Assembly: GCA_022695795.1 (NCBI GenBank)
Contig: MU404101.1
Coordinates: forward strand, 190,562-254,561
Length of the DNA: 64,000 bases
Direction: 5' to 3'
Source of the DNA: Biscogniauxia marginata
Taxonomy: Eukaryota > Ascomycota > Sordariomycetes > Xylariales > Xylariaceae
Both the position numbers and the translations under genes were made by a program. Below the pieces are notes generated by a model. The model saw only the letters and a program-made list of their open reading frames with translations. It did no database searches and was not told the origin of the DNA. Each line of letters starts with the position of its first letter. The stretch's first letter is position 1. Shown one piece after another: positions 11,313 through 21,491 of this stretch.

Positions 11313-12761
11313 ATGAGGTTTGAGAGTGAAGAGCGAAGCACGAATTGCGCGCAGGTGTAGCGAGCCCGCATTGACTCGACGTCGGAACTTGCAACGATCG
11401 GGACAGGGGTTTGTCGTCTCAGCAGGGGTGAGCGAGGCGGGGCTAGGGTTTCAGCTGGGGTCCAGGCCAGAAGAAATCAAACTGCAACAAGTGTGCGTGT
11501 GTGTACGAAGTACGGAGTATTGAGTTTATAAAGATGTGGATGGAAGATCTGATAAGGCTAGACTCGGAGGAGGCGACAGAAGACACCGACCTTCCGGGTT
11601 GAGGTTCGGAAGTCGCCCTCACCAAGGCGAGGGGACCACTCAGGGGGAGGGTCGTCGGTAAAAATATCAGATCGGTTGGCCTTGTTGTGATTTACCGTTG
11701 ACCGTGGTAGAGCATTCACCCTAGGCTAGACAGTTAGTGAACCAGAGCCTCGAAGATCTGACGATGTCGTAAGTTGATTGAATGAAACATGGTGCTATGA
11801 GGGAACACCTGTACAACTGTACGTAGGTACGTAGTAGAATTGGAATTGGGCATTTGTTGGGTTCAAACTGTTCAGGAGATATTGACCTAATCTTAAGTAA
11901 AGGTAGCCAGCCCAATTGGCCGCATCACTGCGACGGCGCAATGGTGATTCAGAAACGCTGACCGCATTTCGGCCAAGGCCTTGTACTACATGTACATACG
12001 TACATGCTTACCATTTGTTACATGGGTTTCAATAGGCTTTACCAGCGGCTATGCATGTACCTACATACCTACTGTTGTCTCGCTTAACTGCCATTATCCT
12101 TAACTCTGTCTTACATGTATCACAGTTGTTAGTATTCATGTACACACTCGAAGGTTAAAGACAAGTTGAAGGGAACACTCGTTAATATGTAATTGAACTA
12201 GGTTAAGTTACATGGGTATGTATAACAAGTTAATCGGGTTGGCTCGATTAGGTACTGCACATGCTAAGGCGGGGGATTTTCATTCAACTGTGGCTAATAC
12301 ACACGACAGCGACAACGACAGCCAACCAATCTATGTGAGCTACCTACCTAGGTCTAATAACTAGGTAGTCCACCTGAACTTGCCCGGTAGGTTAGGTACC
12401 ATCAATACATACGTACATAAACCGTACATACATACATACCTTAGGCAGGCCAAGCCAGGATCGTCCAACCTCCTGCCACGAGATTGAGTTATGGAGACGT
12501 GCTAGTCCCACCGGCGACTTCGTGTCAACCGTTTATAGCATCTTCTAGATGACAATGACGATGAAGGCGGTCTGGCCCGAACCCGCCCCAATCTATGTAT
12601 ATAAGGAGTCAAGTCATGTCAAACACTGGCCCAGGCGCAGCTTGCGTAGCTTGAGATATAGTTTATGTATATGCCACATTTCGAGATTCCCATTCCAACG
12701 AAAGCAAACACAAGAAGAGAAATTTTGAAGAGAGCCAAGTCCCAACGTCGTGTCGCCCAAC

Positions 12762-14293
12762 ATGGCATACCGAGTCTATCGACTTACCGAACCAGACATC
12801 CCCGGCGCTGTAAGGGTGATCCAGTAAGTCTCCCTGCTTATTCTCCCTACCTACCCCGAACACCCACCGTCGGATATTTCATACCTTGTCGCCTGTCGTC
12901 TGGGATGCGACACGCAGGGTGAAAGACTCGAAAAAGTACCGACGTGTTTCGCTTCGTGTCCGGGGTTTTTCTACTATTAAGCTTCTTACCGCCCATGCTA
13001 AGACGTCTGACCCTTGCTCAGAGAAGCGTTTGCCGACGATCCTTACAGCAACTGGGTTTTTGACAAGACAGAGGTGAGCAACTTTGGTCTTCTTCCTCGC
13101 GACGCTCGCCCTTCTGGAAAGTCTTGGCGAAATGTTCAGCTCGGCCGGGTTTCTCGGCACGCTCCAAGATAGAAGCTCGTCACGAATACCCATCTTGACG
13201 GCATAGAAGAACCGAAAGAGGTATTCGCAGTCATATCTAGTGCTGACAATTCATGCATTCTCGCCCATTGGGTCTTTCCTACTCCCAAAAACCCACAAAT
13301 TCTTTTTACTTAATTCTTTTTTCTACTCATTCCACAGATAACAACCTCATCACCGTCCCACTAGGGACCCATAGAATTTTCTTGGTGCTACTGAAGACGC
13401 CCCTCATACTAACCATAACGTCCAGTTTGACCACTGGCGCAATGCCGCGTCGTTGGCGATCCGATGCCGTTGGGGGATGCGCAACGGTATTTTCCACGTT
13501 GTCAAAGAGAAGGGGAGCGACGAGGTCCTCGGAGTTGCCTGCTGGTTGAAACCGCACGGGAAAGACGAGTCGCAAAGTTGGCACGACTGGTTTGAAGGCT
13601 GGCGGCTATGGTTCAACCAGCTAGGCATGAATATCTACTACGGCCGGGGCGGCCTCGACGTAAAGGTAAGCTAAGCTAGGGGTTCCTGAGAAAATTTCCG
13701 CTCGAGACAAGCCTTTTGATCTACCGGCCGACCGGTAGGCTGGTTGTCTGTGCCTGATCGAGCAACGAGAAAGTTTTGTTGCTCAGAAAAAAAAAACAGG
13801 AGACTGTTTACTGGGACTAGCCGCACCTCCTTGAGTGTCTAGCCCGTTTCAGTGCCCGTGTCAGTCTGGCGATCACGGGGAATTGCTCTCACCACCTCAC
13901 TCTTCTTGCGCCTGCATGAACCCGCTAACTTAGAATGATGTTCAGCGCTATTACATCTGGAAAGAAGCTCAAGCCCAGGTCCAAAAAGCTGTCTGGACGG
14001 ACCCCCGAGGTTACTACTTCCTTAACATCATGGTCGTCCTACCGAAGGCCCAGGGCAAAGGCCTAGGGAGACTATTAATGAAAGCGATGACCGACCGGGC
14101 TGATAGGGAGAACATGAGCTGCTATCTCGAGTCTAGTCGGGAGGTGCCCAACATGCAGATATACCGCCGCTTCGGCTTCCAGTTCGCTAAGGAGTTGAAG
14201 TGTGACGATAACGGCGACGCTATCAAATTATTCGCGATGGTGAGAGAACCTAACGCCACTCCACATGAATTGAGTGCGCAACCACTGTCTTAA
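12762..14293 (+). CDS. GNAT-family N-acetyltransferase
   Basis: Four exons (12762-12823, 13022-13073, 13426-13665, 13946-14293) join in frame to 233 residues from MAYRVYRLTEPDIPGAV. The sequence has the order expected of a GNAT fold: an N-terminal alpha region with the DDPYSNW block, strand pairs (GIFHVVKE, VLGVACWLKP), strand beta-4 (YYFLNIMVVLPKAQ) and the acetyl-CoA pyrophosphate loop of motif A (KAQGKGLGRLLM). Motif B follows (ENMSCYLESS; YRRFGFQF). It resembles the small fungal GNATs annotated only by domain; the substrate cannot be inferred. Introns are unusually long for a gene of this size (198, 352 and 280 nt). Confidence 0.88.
13721..13784. repeat. Two hairpins inside GNAT intron 3
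   Basis: CTACCGG/CCGGTAG pair at 13721-13727 and 13732-13738, and GAGCAAC/GTTGCTC pair at 13760-13766 and 13778-13784. Both lie in the 280-nt intron. I see no C/D or H/ACA snoRNA box set around them. Confidence 0.65.
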
Positions 14294-16746
14294 GAGAGAA
14301 CCCCTAGCCATTGCCGCTAGTAAATTTGGGTTGGCGGAGTCTATTATAGACTATGCATTTACAGTCGCCTATTCAAGGCAGAAAGAGTTGCATAGCACAC
14401 GGAAATGGCTCGCGATGTTGCTTCTGTCGAATGGGATTTATGGACACACGCGTATAGATGTCATGAGACACGTCAAAGGTATGCGTCAGTAAGCCACGAG
14501 TAGGTTACTTCATCACGCCAGATGACGCTACAGACTCGGTTGGTTTAGAACAGCACTGATGGAGATGGATACTTCAGGGACACAAAAAAAAAAGGGAATG
14601 GCAACGGCGTCGGCTAAGATTGGGCATTGTCGAATTAGATAGGGGCTCGCGCTCCTTTAACAGCATATGTATATACTTGGTTCTTATGAAGACCTGGAAG
14701 TTGGAGTATCAGCACCATATTATCAAGTCATTTATGTTCTCTTCCATGAGTTTGTTGCGTTACCACAACTAATGAGAGAGAGAGGAAGTAAACAGAAAAG
14801 AAAATAAACTCTCACAATGATACATATATGATTTGTTCCGGTAGCCTAGTCGCGAGGGACCTTTCGTAACTAAAGACTCGGATAGCCCTCGTTCTCATTG
14901 CCAAAAACTACTGTTAGGAGACTCCTCTAGAACCTAGTTATTGTAATTTATATTAATGAAGGCTCTTAGCGGTAAGAAAGTTGTGTAAGGGTCACTGGGA
15001 AACAGCGGAGCTGTTTACGGGCAAAATCCTAGCTCTTTACACAACAACAATGCTATCACCCTCATTGTATGCTGGCGTCGTGACAACTACCTGCCACATG
15101 TATTGGTATGGTCGTCATATTCGACTAGACACATGTGCCCGCATGTGATGAGCTCGCAACCCTCTCTCCTCAAAGGATTTCTACACGTAACATCAAATCA
15201 GTTACGGCCTGTACAGCTACTTATGGTGTCGAACAAAAACTACCTGCTAGTCTTAGCCCCCCTCCGTCTTGCAACTTCGCATTTTGCACGAGATTCGTGC
15301 GCGTCACGCGGAATATCAAGCGTTCGGTTTGTAGACCGTAGTGTTTAAGCCTCGGGCTCGCAGGTGATAATAGAGGGAAAATATACCCGTGTCTAGGTAA
15401 TATGAGCTTGTTTCTCCGTATGTAGCCCGCATATGAATAGCCGGGCATAAGTTCAAGAATGCCGAATCCTATTACGAATGTATAAATCTCATAAGCTTGG
15501 GACACATCGGCCAGGTCCACGGCTGATAGTACTTATGTAAGTATTCAGAGAATTGTTCACCGTGGTCTTCCTGCCAAGTATTATCCGGTGTGCTTCGGGT
15601 CACGACAGTAATACTGAGAGTGGCTGTGAAATTGTCACTTATCTTTAGTAATTCTGTCACAAGGCCATCTTTAGGTTTGAAGATAGAATAAGCAGTCTTT
15701 TGTGTTTGTTAGAGAGAAAGGGAGAGAGGTAGTTGCCACACAGCTAGAGCTGGATCGTGAATAGGCTATAGTCATGTCAGATTTTGTAGAGGATTCTGGA
15801 TATGCTGGTTGGTCACGTGTCTCGATGACTAATCCACAAGGGACCCCTGTGTACGAAAAGTCTATAAGTAGTAAAACTTCCCTCCTCGTACGCGGCTAGA
15901 TAGTTACCACCTTAGACATCAATATTACACCAGTCTCACCCCTATCTTTCATATCATCATTTATTATTGCTTTTACTTACGTACGTACCTACCAACAGGA
16001 TATTTAGCAGGTTTGCAGCCAGAAATTGCCAACCTTTTCCAAGGACTTAAACCTATGGAGAGCTGGCAGGTTAAATATTAGAGACAGTGATTGTCGATTC
16101 GGTCTCTTTTTTCTTTTTTTCTCCTTTTACTTGTTAGTACCTAATTATGTAGAAAACATGATACCTTAAGCGATCATACCGAAATATCTGAGTAATAGGT
16201 AAACCCTTATAGATATTCTACATAGGCCCACGGCTATGAGGATGGCGAACCGTCTGTGTCTGTTTGCATACAAACGTCGAAGTGTTGGTATGGAAGCCTC
16301 TGGGACTGCATTTTTACTGTGTTACTGGCTACATAGTATCACTGTGTTCTACCCACACTAGCCATATACGGTTGAAATATGGAGATACCTAATTTTAGCC
16401 CTAGTTTAAAGTTATTATAATAATTAAGTTTAATAACTGCGCTTCTTTATAAATGGTAGAAAGCTGGAAAAAACGATTTCAGCTTTCTGGTCAACCGTAC
16501 TTAAACCCCCCATCCCCCGCATACCTAGGTAGGTACGTACCTACCTAGTCCTTTGGAGCAGTCTCCATCTGGAATGCAACCCGTTTTCCAACTTGAGTAA
16601 TCCCATCTTGTCTGTTCACCTAAACCCACATCCACACTCACCTACACTCACAGCGTCCAGCCTTGTCGTAATCGACCGTTACCATTCAGACTCCTCTTAG
16701 CCAGAACATCCCATCCTGGAGATCAGTGACCGAAAGTCCACAAAAA
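14294..16746. other. Intergenic, 2.45 kb, no gene seen
   Basis: This stretch lies between two genes on the plus strand. Composition is mixed, with several AT-rich parts. Short frames resemble no family. It carries the long palindrome at 16525-16548, listed separately. Confidence 0.5.
16525..16548. promoter_or_regulatory. 24-bp perfect palindrome upstream of the 387-aa gene
   Basis: The half-site CTAGGTAGGTAC is followed directly by its exact reverse complement, with no spacer. It ends 198 bp before the start codon at 16747. Related shorter palindromes occur elsewhere in the window. Confidence 0.8.
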
Positions 16747-17910
16747 ATGGATCCTTCCCACAAGCTCACAACAGAGGTCTGTCGGCGCGAGCTCGCTGCT
16801 GATTTTGACGATGACATGGTCCAAGATGCCATGGCAATCATCTTGTTCCCAGCTCGACATACTACTGGAGTCTTCTCGGGTCCTCTTTGCGATCACTACA
16901 GGTCGTGGGAAGCCCAGACACTCCCCAATCCTCTCAGGAGACCCGATGACGAATGCGACGACACGCCTTCCGACGATCTTGCCCGGCTCTACAGATTGCA
17001 CCGCCGATTACTATTGTTCATCGAGGACTACCTTACCAAAGCGACCGCCACAGACCCTTCCCGTGAGTACTTCTGTCTCTCGCCCTTGTCGCTTCATAGC
17101 CAATATTTGACATACAAGGGCCACCCGTTAAGCCCTCGGCTCAGCGCGGCGAACCTCACTGGCCCGGAACGACAGCGATTCTTCAGGGCATTTTTACGCT
17201 ACGAACTCCTATGCAAAATGTGCTGCTCTGATAACCTTTGCGACAGCAGTTGGTATTACGAGCTGTCCTCGCTGTGGAAGTACAAGGGCCAAACTTTCCA
17301 GCAGGTGGAGGCAGAGGCTATCGCATGCGTTCAATCGTATGTAGAGTCGCTTCATAAGGCCATCTCAATCCAGTGTGAGTCATACAATAGGAGAGCAGCC
17401 GTAAGTGGACTCTTTTCTGAACTTTCGTGCTTCGGCTTCGACCTCGCTACCGCGCTCCTACAAGCCGCCACAGCCGGGAAACAAGGGCGGGATCACGTTC
17501 AGATGTGGTTTCACAACGTCGGCGAACGCAGGCAGCATAGTTTTTACACGGATTGGAAGGACTGTATACTCGGTTTTGACCTCCTGTGCGAAAAAGATAA
17601 GCACTATACAGAGGGGCCAGGTATGTACAAGATGCTCTACCCCATAGGACTCTTATCGTCGATGCAACGCTACTTATATCGACGAAAGGCATGGGCCTTT
17701 CTCGATGATGTACGACTTCACCCGGCCCGCGTCCAGCAGCTCTACTTTACGGATGCGGATGCCGACTGGGTTAGTCCAGAGAGGCTCCGCGACCTGCACA
17801 ACCGACCGGTTGACGAACACCCCCAGGACGCACAAATGCAATTGGAGTATCCAACGCCACCATTCTTGCAAGGGAACCGTTTTGTAGGCTTGGCTCCATT
17901 TTGGCAATGA
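16747..17910 (+). CDS. Intronless protein of unknown function, 387 aa
   Basis: I chose the ATG at 16747 (context caaaaaATGG, MDPSHKLTTEVC); the frame is open slightly upstream but has no earlier ATG. The protein is soluble-looking, mostly helical, with no signal peptide or membrane helix and a notable number of Trp, Tyr and Cys residues. The segment LTGPERQRFFRAFLRYELLC followed by a Cys-rich CKMCCSDNLCDSSWYYEL stretch resembles a lineage-expanded group of fungal hypothetical proteins that share an ER.RF.RAF.RYEL pattern. No catalytic motif is visible. Moderate codon bias and a full-length open frame support a real gene. Flanking intergenic regions of 2.45 and 1.7 kb make it isolated. Confidence 0.75.
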   Translation: MDPSHKLTTEVCRRELAADFDDDMVQDAMAIILFPARHTTGVFSGPLCDHYRSWEAQTLPNPLRRPDDECDDTPSDDLARLYRLHRRLLLFIEDYLTKATATDPSREYFCLSPLSLHSQYLTYKGHPLSPRLSAANLTGPERQRFFRAFLRYELLCKMCCSDNLCDSSWYYELSSLWKYKGQTFQQVEAEAIACVQSYVESLHKAISIQCESYNRRAAVSGLFSELSCFGFDLATALLQAATAGKQGRDHVQMWFHNVGERRQHSFYTDWKDCILGFDLLCEKDKHYTEGPGMYKMLYPIGLLSSMQRYLYRRKAWAFLDDVRLHPARVQQLYFTDADADWVSPERLRDLHNRPVDEHPQDAQMQLEYPTPPFLQGNRFVGLAPFWQ

Positions 17911-19607
17911 GGCATATCATTGTCTAGTTACTACGATCGTGTTTCGGAGTGGAATCACGAATATCAAATAGCAGAAGGCAAGAGAAATTTTGATTAACGT
18001 GTACACAGGGGTGAATAACAGTATGCTCACTTGATATAAATGATAGAATAGAAAAAACAACAGTACCACGGTTTTATATAGCGAAATTATTCAGTCAAAG
18101 ATAATAAACTGTATATCTTAAGCTTTATAAAGACCATAATGAGTCTTTAATAAAACCAACTATGACAATTTACTGCCGATTTAAGTAACCGATATCTCCG
18201 GTCCTGGTTTATAGATCCGCTAAAGGAACTATGATGAAAATAGGGGCTTTGAAATGTAAACAAGTCCAAGCCTTGGCTAGATCATTTATTGTTTTTCTTC
18301 TTCTTAATTCTAGAGGTATTCACGAATATATATTGAAATCGAGTATATAGTAAGGCGGTAATAGCACTATATTAGGTATATATATATAGCACCATCCTTA
18401 TTTAACATAATGTTTAACAAGATTTCCCTTCTTGTTAGCGAAAGGTCGATCATCGGCTTATGCCAATATTTCGGTTCGGAAGGTTCGGGATTCGGGAGGT
18501 CAAGAGTTAGTAACGACCTGGAGAGGCTGTCGTGAGTAATAGTATAACTACCTACCTAGGTAGTATACTATGTTATGTCATACCCGTTCTTATCCCCCTC
18601 GAATACTTATATCCAACCTGCATTACATAGGTACTAAGGCTAAGTACCCTACCTAACCTAAACCCATCTAGTTCTAGTAATCACCCCCCGCCTCCGGTAT
18701 AGCGGCCCCATACATACAAAAATAAGGCACCTTAGCTACATGTAGAGCTGAAAAACATGATAACATGGGCTATTTTCCCATCCACCCGCCCCCGGGGGAA
18801 GGGAGAGAGAGGGGGGGAGAACTAAAACAAAAAGAAAGATAATTAGGAGCAAGGGAACATTAATAGAGCTGAAAAAGGGAGAGAAATACGGATTTCTTCG
18901 CCTGTGGCTTGTCGATCTTTTTGCGTTTGCGTACATCGCGTAGACATCATGCAATGACTATCCCTAAATGCCTATATAACACGATAACCGGGGATGTGAA
19001 AAAAAAATCTTACAAGAATAACCATCAAAGAGATTCCATTCCATTTCTATTACTCTAACTGTCCAGTAATGGTGTCAAAAACAAGCGCCTAGTCAGCCAG
19101 CCGTTTTATCTCTGCCTTGCCTAGCCTAGCCTTAGCCTTCTACACCCGGCCCGTGTATTGATGAATCTATACATTCCGCCCTTTCCTGTGGAAGCTAAGG
19201 GTTTCCAATGGTTGGTTCCTCTATGTGTCCAATAAAGTTGTGCAACAGCCAGTAGTTTTCTACCGAGAGACAGATATCTTCCCCGAAAGAGCACGTGAAA
19301 GCAGCATCCTCAAGTTACATCGAGGCTACTCTGGGGTTGGGGTTGGTCTAATAAGAAGGAAAACCCGCCTTCTTCTCCATAAAACTCCCTAGCAAAAACC
19401 TGACCCTAACAACCTAGCAAGGGAAAAAAAAAAAGGGAGAGAAAAAAAAAGAGAACACACAAGACACGCCGCGCTCACAAGGATATAGGCTCCTGATACG
19501 AGGATGAGGTAATATAAGCCCATCTGTTAATTTGAAAGTCAAAAGAGACGTGTGTGACCGGTCGATCATAGTACCTCGGTTAAAACAATAGGAGGCCCAA
19601 GGGCTCC
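17911..19607. other. Intergenic, convergent, no gene seen
   Basis: This 1.7 kb AT-rich stretch lies between convergent gene ends and has poly-A and GA runs. A 12-bp palindrome (CTACCTAGGTAG) lies at 18552-18563. Confidence 0.55.
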
Positions 19608-21491
19608 TTATTCTCGGGAAACGTCGCGGCCGTACAACTTGGCCTTGACCCAATCAAGAGCTACGAGAACCCGGTTGCGCGCTAGGATAGCCGTCAGCAT
19701 ACGTCACTTGAATCAATTGTCCTGTCAACTGCTGAGGCAGACTTACTGCTAAAGCACATGCTTAGGTAGGCACTTCTCCAAAACAGGTAGGTGAGCTTGC
19801 CACCGCTGGCGACGTTGCCGTTCAGCCAGGCAACATCAGCGACCGCCTTCTCGCTGCCGATGTATGCTAGACTACCCTGGTGCGAGTAGTGGAAAGGCTT
19901 GATGTCTTTGATTCGGCGTAGCTGCTTCTCCGCGTCCTCAATCTCCTTCGCGGCCTCGGCCGTGTTGCCAGGCTTTAGGTTGAGGCTGGCGCTGAGACTG
20001 CGGACCTTCTCCTCTAGAGTTTCGGTCTTGGCCATATTGTTGAAGAGCCGCGCTAAGAAGGCACCTTCTTGCGAAGCCACCTGCGCAGTCGGCGCATACC
20101 CAGCAACGGCACAGTCACCAACCGCCCAGATGTCCTTTGTGCCCTGGACGACCAGGTACTCGTTCACGGCTAGACCACGTCTAGAGTCCCTCTGCGCGGG
20201 GATATGGGCCATAAGGTCCTTGACTAGCGGGCGGATAGCGTTGCCAGTAGCCCAAACGAGTAGACCATAGGGAATAGTGAGGGTAGACTTCTTGCCGTCT
20301 AGGCCAGTGACTTCGGCCTCGACGGTCTTATCGGTGACCCTCTTAACCATAGTCTTTGTCTTGATCTCAATGTGCTCTTCTTTGAAAGTGCTTTCCGTGT
20401 AGTCGATAAGCTGCTTGCTAAACGTAGGGAGCACATTAGGCAGAGCCTCAATGAGGGTGACCTTGAAACGGTGGGCGATCTCAGGAACCAGCTTCTGGAT
20501 GTCCTCGTCGAAGAAGTCGCGCAGCTCTCCGGCAAACTCGACACCGGTGGGGCCACCTCCAACGACAACCATGTGGAGCAGGCGGTCGATCTCGGCTGGT
20601 TCCTGGTCTTTGAAGGCGGCGGTCTCGACGCAATCCATGATCTTGGTCCGGATGGCCTGGGCGTCGCGGATCTCCTTCAAGAAGCAGCTGTTTTCGCGAA
20701 CGCCAGGAATACCGAAAGTGGCATTTTCGGCGCCGACACCAATGACGAGCATATCGTATGGGACTTCAGTCTCGCTGGTACTTCCCTTGATATCGCTGCT
20801 GTCGGAGATCTTGACGACCTTCCTTTCGGGATCGATCTTGGTGGCCTCGGCTTCGTAGAACTTGACGGCAGCCTTCTTGTGGCGCAGGATCTGGCGCACA
20901 GGTTCCATGATGGAGCGGTGTTCGATGTTTCCGGTGGTACATGACGGGAGTAGGGGCGTGAAGAGAAAGTAGTTGCGTGGGGAGATGACGACAACGTTAT
21001 AGTTGGCGGTATCGAGCTTCTTGAGTAGAGCAACCGAGCCCCAGCCAGTGCCTAGACAAATAGGACAAGTTAGTGAGGTGGATTCTGGGCAGCAATTGGG
21101 GTTTCCACAACTCACCGAGAACAACCAAGGTCTTCTTCGTAGGGTCGGGGGTGAATTGGTCCTCTGGATGGCGATCTAGGTAGCCGTCGTAGATGACTGC
21201 TCCGACGACGGTGAGTAGGGACAGATAGGTGGTGCGCCATATCCATCGGAACGTCGTACGGATCTTCCGCGGCTTCTTCTTAGGCGGCGCATCGGCGTAA
21301 GATCTCGCAAACTGGCGGTTTACCGGTCTTGTTCTTGCGACGACGGCGCGGGCCGAGGGCTGGAGTGTCCTCGCAGACGATCTGGTTGCGAAGCTGGCAG
21401 CATGCGCTCTACCCAACCTGGCAAAAACAGCCTCGGGACCCGACAGCGGCCTGGCCGTCAGGCGGGCCAAAGCTCTCGACGACGAAGCCAT
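19608..21491 (-). CDS. External alternative (type II) NADH:ubiquinone dehydrogenase, mitochondrial
   Basis: Three exons (21116-21491, 19747-21051, 19608-19681) join in frame to 584 residues. The first 70 residues are Arg/Ser/Ala-rich and lack acids, as in a mitochondrial presequence. A hydrophobic segment (TYLSLLTVVGAVIYDGYLD) precedes the FAD-binding loop VVLGTGWGS, which spans the first intron at about residue 126. A second Rossmann motif, VVVGGGPTGVEFAGEL, lies near 283-298 for NADH. The C-terminus (YLSMCFSTRNRVLVALDW, ending GRDVSRE) is typical of Nde-type enzymes. It oxidises cytosolic NADH at the outer face of the inner membrane without pumping protons. No EF-hand insertion is visible, unlike the calcium-dependent NDE1 of Neurospora. 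An internal (NDI-type) location is less likely because of the membrane segment after the presequence. Confidence 0.93.

Larger units (their letters stand above)
10506..12761. promoter_or_regulatory. Divergent intergenic region with several inverted repeats
   Basis: This 2.26 kb stretch separates the membrane-protein gene (minus) from the GNAT gene (plus) and should contain both promoters. I found no convincing gene. It contains hairpin-forming repeats at 10904-10924 and 11281-11312, and a cluster of TACC/GGTA words around 12000-12440. Confidence 0.55.
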
